NCBI GenBank assembly: GCA_037349105.1
Contig: JAYJMM010000082.1
Location: 1,488,001-1,552,000 of the forward strand
Direction: 5' to 3'
DNA from: Limnomonas spitsbergensis
Taxonomy: Eukaryota > Chlorophyta > Chlorophyceae > Chlamydomonadales
Length of the DNA: 64,000 bases
In this document: positions 51,701 to 60,700 of the stretch, piece by piece
Layout of the letters: each line of letters begins with the position of its first letter
Numbering within the stretch: the first letter of the stretch is position 1
The notes under the pieces: generated by a model
The model's database searches: none
Seen by the model: the letters and a program-made list of their open reading frames with translations, nothing else
What the model was told of the DNA's origin: nothing
Position numbers and translations under genes: made by a program

Positions 51701-54700
51701 TGCCCCGATGGACAGGATCTGGGCGTACTGGACCGCGTGCATGGACGGCTGTAGGGGCTGGTCTGCTGTCTCCCTGTACCATTCCCTGAATGGCACTGGG
51801 CGCTGCTCCCCCCTTCTAGCTTGGTTGGCCTCGTCCTGCCTTCGCTCCTCGATGGCCTGCCTTACGTCGGAGATGGTTGCCCTGCTGTGCGCTGCCTTGA
51901 ACACCACCTCCCTTTCACCTGGCAAGGCTTCCTGCGCGCTGCACCACCATCGCACCCCTAGCCTGGAGTCCTCCTCCATCTGCCATTGCCTGATGAAACC
52001 CAGCGACTGGTTCCTCTCGGGGCATGCCATGGCTAAGTGCCCCTGGTGGAAGCAGATGGCGCATCTGCCCTCTCGCAGGCGTGGTGCGGGGCAGGCGTGG
52101 TAGTCGTGCCCCTTTTTTCCGCAGCGCTCGCACGGCTCGCTGTGGACGGAGTGGTGGCCCCACGCCGGGGGAACTGCATCGCTGCAGCCGCAGCAGGCCC
52201 ACACCCCCCGCCGGGTACCTCCTATGCCCGGCTTGTCCATGCAGGTGCCGCATGCCTTGGCGTGGCACCGACAACAGCGCCTGCTGGGCTGTTCTGTTGG
52301 GCTAATGCTTTCTCCGCATCCCAAGCAGCTTGGCAGCCTGGCCTCGGGGGTCATGCAGAACTGGCACACTCTGGCTGCCCCTGTCCGCGGCGTTCTCATG
52401 CACAGGTCATGCCATGCCATTCCGCATGCGCTGCACCAGATCAAGCGTTCGCCTGCACGGGCCTGGTCGCACCCTGCGCACGGCTCCCTGCGCTCTTGGC
52501 CGGACCCAGAGGATTGGCCTGAGGTCCCGGCGCCGTCTGTGCCTGGGTCCCCCTCCAGCTCTGGCGGCTGTGCCTCGCTGAGGGCCCTTAATCGGCCGCG
52601 GAATGCCTGCCGCAGCTCCTCCGCTGCCTGGTTGCGTCCCTGCAGCCTGGGGTCGGGGCTGGGGTTTGGGACCATGCTCAGCCTGTAACGCAGGCTGGCC
52701 TCGATGCGGCCGCCCCTGGGCTCTGGGCCTCCCTGGGGGACTGGCCATGGTGCCCCGCCCTCGAGCCGCTGCCTGTCCCGTTGGGCCACAAACTGTCGTA
52801 ACTCGTCGTCCCACTGCTCCTTGCTGAGATCTACACTCCTGTGATCGGGCTCCCCCTCGGCTGCCAAGCGTGGCGCGCCAGGGTCCTCAGGATCAGGATT
52901 GCTGGCCTCGCTGTTGGTGTCGCTGAGCCCCCTGCTCCAGCTGGGTGAGGTGTCAGCCTGGAAACCCAGGGTTGCTGCAGGCTCTGGCCGCCCTTCTGTG
53001 GCTCTGCTCTGCTGGCTGTCCCCTTGCATATGCCCGGCTGACGGTGCAGTATGCTCGCTGGGCACTGCCACCCTCCCCTCTGGTGGCGCGGTGTGCCCTG
53101 CTGTGGCTGCTGGTTCCTCCTCGGAATCTGAGTCCTGTAGGAGCTGCGGCAGTCCTGCCAAGCTGTTCTCCTCGTCTGACTCGGGCCAATCCACCTCGTA
53201 GTTGCCCCCCCTCAGGGAGGTGAAGAAAGAATGCTCCCTGCTGCCTGGCTGCATGTTGAGGGTAGTTTCGTCGGGGCTGTGAGTGCTGCCTGGGCTGGTC
53301 GTCTCCCTGAATGCTCCCCAACGCCCCCGCGGCGTCTCTTGGCGGTCCGCTATGCCCCTATCCAGCAGGCCTGTCAGGTCCCTCAAGGCCTCATCGTGAT
53401 TGCTACCGCTGAACAGGGGGTGGAGCGTGACGGCACCCCTGGGGTGCCTTTGCCACCAAAGGCGGACAGTGGCCGCCGGTGCAGACCAGTGGGGCAGCAA
53501 GATGGATGGGACGCCGTTGTAGTAGGCCGCCTGTTCCACCCGCATCCACTGCTGTAGGCAGCTCTGCAGCCTGCCTTGAGCAAAGGCTGAGAGGGTGAGG
53601 GCCTGCTCGCCCTGCCATGCGGTGGCGCCCGCTGCTGGCGTGCAGTGCGCTGACACGTGCGTTGGGCAGTCGGCTCTTTCTTGGGGTGCCCAAAGCTCGT
53701 CCACTATCTCGATGTTGTGGACAGCTGCTGACATCTGTCCTGGCAGCAATGTCCTGTTAAGGGCCATCATCATGATGGTCCACACCGCCGGGTCTGTTCC
53801 TTGGAAGGTGGACACCGCGTGCTCCTCTGCCCGTTCTACGGAGGGAAACCGGTCACTCTGCACCTGGGTAGCTGTCTTGAAGAAGAACCACACGGGCTGG
53901 TCATCGCGTGTGGCGTGCATGTGTATCCACGCCCGCGGTGCTGGGTGCGTCCACTGCCCCTCCAAGTCCTCGTGGTAGTGTGCCACCGCCAGCCGAACCG
54001 GGATAGCGACCCTGGCGTCACCTGGCTCGCACCCCCAGGGGACCGCCTGGCCCATGACCTCTCTGGCGATGTCTTGCCCCCTCTCGACGATCTCGGGGCA
54101 TTGGCGAGGCGCTCCTGGGTGGAGGATCCCGGCACCGTCGTACCCGCTGTGGTCCCGCAGTGCCGCCAGGGCGTACGCCTGCCTGGCTGCTGCTTGTGTG
54201 GGTACGCAGACGGCTTGGTTGGCCAGGCCCGGGTGGCGAGCGAGAGTCATGACGCAGTTCTCTGCCCATGGTGTCCGCATGAACCCGTCGTGGGCGTGCT
54301 GCCACATGCCGTATGCCCGTGCCGCGTCTGGTATCTCTTGGCTGGTCCTGAACTGCTCCTCTGCTGCGGTAATCCCCTCCTTGACGACGCTGCCCAGGAG
54401 TTCGCTGACGCAGTTGGCATAGAGGGGAGTTGGCCACGTGGAGCTCATGAACTCTTCCATGGCCGTGCTAGGTCTGATGTGACCGTTAATGGCCGCAGCC
54501 AGGAGCCCCGCTGTGACAGCGTCCATGGGAAAGACCAACCTTGCTACTGCCTGCATTGCTGCCTGTCTGTCAACACAGATGACTTCCCCCCGCGGTACGC
54601 ACCAATGGTTTTGCAACCTGCACAGGCCGTCCGCGCCCGCTCCGGGAAGGGTGATCATGGCCGCTGTGGCGGCTACCTCTGGCATGTCTGTTCCTGCCGG

Positions 54701-57700
54701 GTACCACTGCACGAAGCAATGCCTAGGCCAGGGCTCGCCAGGCCCTGGGCCCGGTGCGTCGAGGTCCTCTGCGTCTTCTACTGCGCTGAGGTCGCTGTTT
54801 CCCCAGTGGTCTGGGTTCTGCGGCTCCTCTGGTTCCCACCACTGCTCTCTTTCGCTGGGTACTTCCTCCTGCGTCCATGTCCTTTCTGTTGGTCCGTGCT
54901 CTGTCCTGCAGCTGCGGTGCCCGCTGCCTGCGGCTGGGGGCCGGCTGGTGACGCCCCCTGTGGCCCCATGGGCCTGCAGCGTGAAGCTGCTACCGCCTCC
55001 TTCCGCGGAAGCTGCCGGCCTTGGGCCTGCGGCGGGGGCCCCTGCCTCCGGGGTACCTGGGCACAACACGTCGGGGGGGTCGTAAATGTCCTGGGAAAGG
55101 TCGTCTGACTCTCCCTCCTGCCCTGAGGCCTCCCCTGATATCTCAGGGTCCTGTCTGTGGGCGCTGCCCTCTGACTCGCTGTTGCCCTGGTCTTCCCTGG
55201 CCCTGAGCGTGACTAGGAAATTTGCGAGCAAGGCGAGCCACCCCTCTTGAGGGGCTGGTGCTCCCATGCGTCGCAGGTAGTCCAGGAGTTCTAGGGCATG
55301 GGCTGTGCTCTTAGGGGCGTCTGCGGGCATGGTCAAGAGGCCATTGGTGGCAATTGCTTCCACGGCCACCCGCCAATGATGGATTTGCTGGGGCACCTCT
55401 CCGTTCCGTGCCTCCGTGGCCATCCCCTCTGGGTCCAACCCTGGCTCAGGCTCACGTCCTTCATGGAGGCCCCATGGTTGCCTTGCCTGCTCTTCCTGCC
55501 CTTCTAGGTATGCGTCATCCCACTCCTGTTCAAACCAGGTGTCTGGTTCGTTGAACCCTGGGTCGTGCCCCCTGGGGGTGGTGGCGAAGCACCCATGGGC
55601 CCCTTTGCCCGCCCACCTGGGTCCCTCCGGTGGTCCTGGCAGGAAGTTGGCGGGCGGGGCGCCTGCCTGCCTGGCTGCCCATACCTCGAATGACTCGTCC
55701 TTGGCTGCCTCGAACAGGTCGCGGAGGTGTTCGCGCTGCTGGCTGCCGCTGGGGGGTTCCTCCTGCCTGAAGCGACTGTGTCCCGGGTTGTCCTGGGCTG
55801 GTGCTCGGCCCTCGTCCCCGCCGCTGGGCCTCCAAGGCTGGGCCTGCGGCTGGTTGCATTCGAAGGCTAAGTGGCCGCTACCTCCGCACTTGTAACATGC
55901 TTCCTTCTGGGTAGGGGGTGCTCTGCCAGTCCTGCCCCGGGCAGAGTCCTCCAGCGGCGCCCACCTGACCATCCTGTTCTCCCCTGGCTCCTCGGCTGTC
56001 GAACGCCTTCCGGGGCTGTGGGCCTGGCTTTGCCGAATGGGGCTTCTGGCTCTGCCCTGCGGCCAACGCTCGCCGCGGGGGCTGCGTGGCGCCTCCCCTT
56101 CCCAGCGCCTGCCGCTCCCGCCCTCGGGTTCTCTGCTGCCGCGGTTGGGTGGGTTCCCTGGGGTAACGGGACTGCGGCTGCGGGTTCTTCTGTTCCTGCC
56201 TCCGCCGTCTGGGCTGAGGGCCTCCCTGCCCCTGGGCCGCTGGTTGCCACCGCTGGTGCCCTGCGGGGGTGGAGGTGGCCTTCTGTTTGGTGACCTCGCC
56301 CGAGGCTGCTGTGCGCCGTTCCTTCTCTCTGTCAGTTCCCCCGGCCAGCGCCTGTCCTGGTGCTGCTCGGTGCTTGGAGCCCGCCGCTCCCTGCTGTGGC
56401 TACTGCGCCGTGGGCTCCTTTCCCTTGGCTGACGCTCTGCGGCGCTGGCGCTCCTGGGCGCCCTGCCGCTGTCGGGGTTGCGGCTAGGGCCGCTGCCTGA
56501 CTCCCTTGCCCGTGGAGAGGGGGTGCGGCTGGCCCTTGCCTTGGGCTGAATTCCCTGCTTGGGCTGGGCTCTGTTGTCCCGTAGAGACTGCAACAGGTCC
56601 TCCGGGTAGTCCCTTAGGCCAGGGTCGTCGAGCTCACTCAGGACCTCCTGCACCTCAGTGGGCTTACCCCTGGGCGTTCCTTCTTGGCCGCCCTGTCCTC
56701 CTCCCCTGGCTTCCTTGCCTGGTGCCGCGTCCTGCTGCTGGGGCTCGACAGTTGTGTCTGCTGCAGGCTGCTGCTGCCTGGCCTCCCTGGCCCCGCTGCA
56801 GTCCTCCTGCTGGGCTCCACAGGGGCACTGGGGGCCCGGCTCGGGGGCTGCCTCTGTGCCCTTGTACTCCTCCTTGTACCTCCTTTTGAGATCATTCACC
56901 TCTATGATCCACTTGGCGCATTCTCCCTTCCACCGTGCCATCTCCCTATCTGAAGCGCCGTCCGCCATTGCCCGGGCCTGCTCCATTTTGAAGGAATAGA
57001 TGTCTGCCTCCCTGCTGGCGATTCTCTGCCTGGCTGCGACCCGGATGGCCCTGTTCAGGACCTGGACCTGGGTCTCCAGGCTGCTGACGACGTCTGCCCT
57101 GGTAGCGTTTCTGTCTGCCTGCAGCTCAGACTCTGAATCAGTGGTTCCTTCATCGCTGTGGCTGGTGTCCTGAGTGTGCGCAACCGGAGAGCCTGGCTGG
57201 CAGCTGCCTCTGCTGTACGTGTCTACTTCCCGGCCCGGCTCGTTCTCCAGGAGCTCCCCTAGCCTCCGCTCGCATTCCTGGTCCGTATGCGATCTGCGCA
57301 TGTCGCAATACGCGCAGGGGCCGTCCCTGTTGCGCAGGGCATTCCTGACCTCCTGTCGGACTGTGTGCTCCTGCTCCATGGCCAGCCTTGCCTTGTCCCG
57401 CGCTGCTACGGGAAGGTCCATGGCTTTGCCGTCCTTGTCCCGCGCTGCTACTGAGGGGCCCCCGGCTTCGCCGCCCTTGTCTCCGCTGATGGGCCGGCTC
57501 CCGGTACCCCTGGTACCGTCCGGATCCGCCGGCGCTGCGTGAGCCTGGGTCCGGGCTACTGGGTCTGCCTCTGGCGCTGCGGCAGGGTTGGTTCCCTTTT
57601 GCCCTGCTTGCTGGCGCGCTGCCTCGGTACCTGCGCCACGGGCCCCTTTGGCCTTGGCCGGCTTGGCCCCTTCTGGTGCTGCCGCAGGTGCCTCTGCCGC

Positions 57701-60700
57701 GGGCAGACGGGTGACACGGTTTGCGGCGACTGTAGTTTGCGTCGCAGGGCCGCCTCCTGTACCTGTCACCATGGCACATTGTGGGGTTAAGTCTGGGTTC
57801 ATCTCGCCCCAATCTGCCGGCCACTCTTCAGGCACCCAGGCGGGGTCGTCCAAGCCTGCCCAGGTTGCCGCGGCCGCCTGGTGGGATCCTGCTGGTGATA
57901 TCAGTTCTAGCGGCAGGGTGAGCCCGTCGGCTCCTCCTTGAGGGAACAGGGTGAGGCGCCCTGCGGCTTCTAGGACTCCCCCATACTTGAGGAATTCGGG
58001 GTTCCCTACCAGGTGCTCATACGCGTCAGGAGGCGTCTTGACCACCCTGACTGCTGCCTTCTCCACGATCGCATTCGGGCTTCCATACCCGTACACGACG
58101 TAGATGAACAGAATCCCGTACAGGTCTGCTCCTGCATTATCGGTTGTCCTGATCTTTTCATCCGTCCTCACCAGCTTGGCCCCCATGGCTACCAGCTGTT
58201 CTGCTATGTTGACGGTGATGACATGGCATGAACATGCCGTGTCCATTAGTGCCTTCTGGGCCACCAGCACCTTCCCTTTCACCATGAGGCCTACGCACTG
58301 GCTGTAATCTCGCCTGTCGTTTGTGAAGTATTGTAGCCTCGGGCTGATGGTGATCTTACGACCCTGACCTATCCAGCCCGGCTCACCACGGACCGGCGTG
58401 ACTCCCATGGGCATGGTGGTGTGCGCCAGCGCTGTAAGTCGTTCGTTGATGTAGCCCACCTGCGCACGGACATCGCACAGGCCGTCAGCTAGTCGCCTAA
58501 GAGCAAGCCTTTTCTCTCCCTTCCTGGAAGGGTGTTCAACAGCCAGTGGCTCCTCCTCCTCCTCACTGCTAGAGGAGGGTCTAAAGGACCGCGGCCTGGC
58601 GTTGTGGGCTGCCTGCTTGTACTCTCCAGGCTTGGGTGCCAGCCCAACCTGCGTCAGGAGGGCCACGGACTCGCTGAGCATTTCGGCCACCGTTTGGTGC
58701 CACCCATCCGGCTCAGCGAGCTCGGAGGGGCCAGAAAGGTGAGACAGATGAGCGGACTGCTGGCCATGCCCCGCCTGCCCCTGCGGCTGCCTCTGGGCCG
58801 GCCTGCCTCCTTGGTTCCTGTCGTAGGTCCTGTTCACGGGTGGCCCCTGCGGTCTTGGAGGCGTTGGATACTGCTGTTGAGGCGGCCGTGCCTGCCCCGT
58901 GGTGATGTCAGTGGCCAGGGGGGCAGGGCGGCGTTCATCTCTAGCCCTGGGAGTCCTGCAGTCCCTTGCCAGGTGGTCCAGGCTGCCGCATTGGAAGCAG
59001 GCTTTGGGGGCGCCCCCAGCGCTGTGGGTGCTGGTTGTCAAGGCTGTGGCTTGGTCGGCCCACGTGACGCCCTTGGCTCTGCTTTCCTGCCTGGCAGGCT
59101 GGCTGCTGTTCTGGTATGGCGCAACTCCTGGTCCATCCCCTCTGGGCCTGGCTTCCCACTGGCTGGGCCGATCTCGCCTGCCGCGCCCCGCCTGTTGCTC
59201 CCCCTGGCTCCTCTGCTGATGGTCTCCTGGTCCTTGCCTGGAGTCCATGGCAGCCAGGTCCCCCAATTCCAGGGCGAACCTCTCCCACAGCAGTACCTGC
59301 TGCGTCAGGACCTCTACCTGGGCCTCGTCTGTCATGTGCAGGTATCCTGGCACGGTCATGATGAACGCTGTCAGCTTCACCCTGACTGCCCCTGGCAGCC
59401 CTTCGTAGAACATGTGGGCTACCGAATGCCTCCTGCCGAAGTGGTCCACTGCGTCTCTGGAGATTTGCAACAGCTCTGCTGTAGACATGACTCGGAAGGC
59501 GAATGCCTCCACTGTCTCCTCTGGCTTGACGCCTGGGTCCAAGGTGGTCTTGACCCCGAGTTTCAGGCCGGTGATTGCTGCCCTCTCATCTGAAGTCGGC
59601 TTGCCCACCTCCCTTTGGACCACCCTGATCCACAGGGTTAGCAAGGATACCTCACAGGTCGGCTCCTCCACTGGGGCTCTCCATGCTTCCCGGATCCGCT
59701 CGACCTCCCTGGAAGCTTTGTCTCCTTGCGGTGCTGATCGTATGGCGACCACCAGTGGGCCCACGCAGGCCGGCTTGGCTGTCCACATGTCCACCAAGGA
59801 GCGGACCAACAGGGCCATGGCTGAAGGAGACTGGCAAGACCCTGCAATCTCGCCAGCCACCACAGCCAGGGCTGGCGGCTCGTCCGATAAAGCCAGGCGG
59901 TTGTGCGAGCCCCAAGAGCTGCAGGCCTGGCAGTATTGCCTGGCTGCGACTGCCCCCGGGTGGGACATGTCCAGCACTGGCACGTTGCCCTGAATGTTGG
60001 GGATCTTGGTGAACCGCGTTCCCCCAGCCAACTGCAGGATCATCTGTTGCTGCAGCCGTATGTTTGTCTCCGCCTGCTCTTGGGCTATCCTTTCCCTTCT
60101 GCGCCTTGCAGATTCCCTGCTGGAGCCTGGGCCGCGCCCCTCTGTATCCTCCGAGCCTGACATGCTGGGGTCCGAGCCAGATCCGCCGCCGCCGTTCCTG
60201 GTTGGGCTCTGCCTGCGCCGATCCCGCTGGTCTCTGCGGTCTGCGCTCAGGTGGGATTGCCTTCTACCGGATGGCCTACTGCCCTCCGAAGGCTGCCTTG
60301 CCGGGTCCTGGCTCCTACCCCCTTCTGACTCTGCCTGCCTGCTGGGCTGGTAGCTGCTATGCCTGCTGGGCTGCGTTCCACCTGTGTACTCCCTTGCCTC
60401 GGAAGCTGACAGGCAGTCGTCCCTGCTTTCCTGTCTTTGCTGGTAGTCTCCCCCCGTGGGGCCTGCCGGGTTGATTTCCTGAACGACCCTCCTTCCTTGG
60501 CTGGGGCCTTGGCTCCTCTCCGGCCTGCCTCGTGCCTGCGCTGCTTGTCCTCGCAGGAACTCAGCAATGTGGTCCACCTGGCTTTCTTGGCCGCTGTGCT
60601 GATCTACGAAGCGCAACAAGTCGTGAGATTCTTGCCTGCTAGCCCTCCTTGGCGCTGGGTCCTGCTGGAAGCTGGTTGCCCTGGGCTGTTCGCTGGCCGC

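Noticed and set aside
53801..55108. A 435-codon plus-strand frame opposite the family 1 polyprotein, and many similar ones
   Set aside because: Antisense shadows of GC-rich, codon-biased coding DNA; no domain and no conservation beyond the sense frame.
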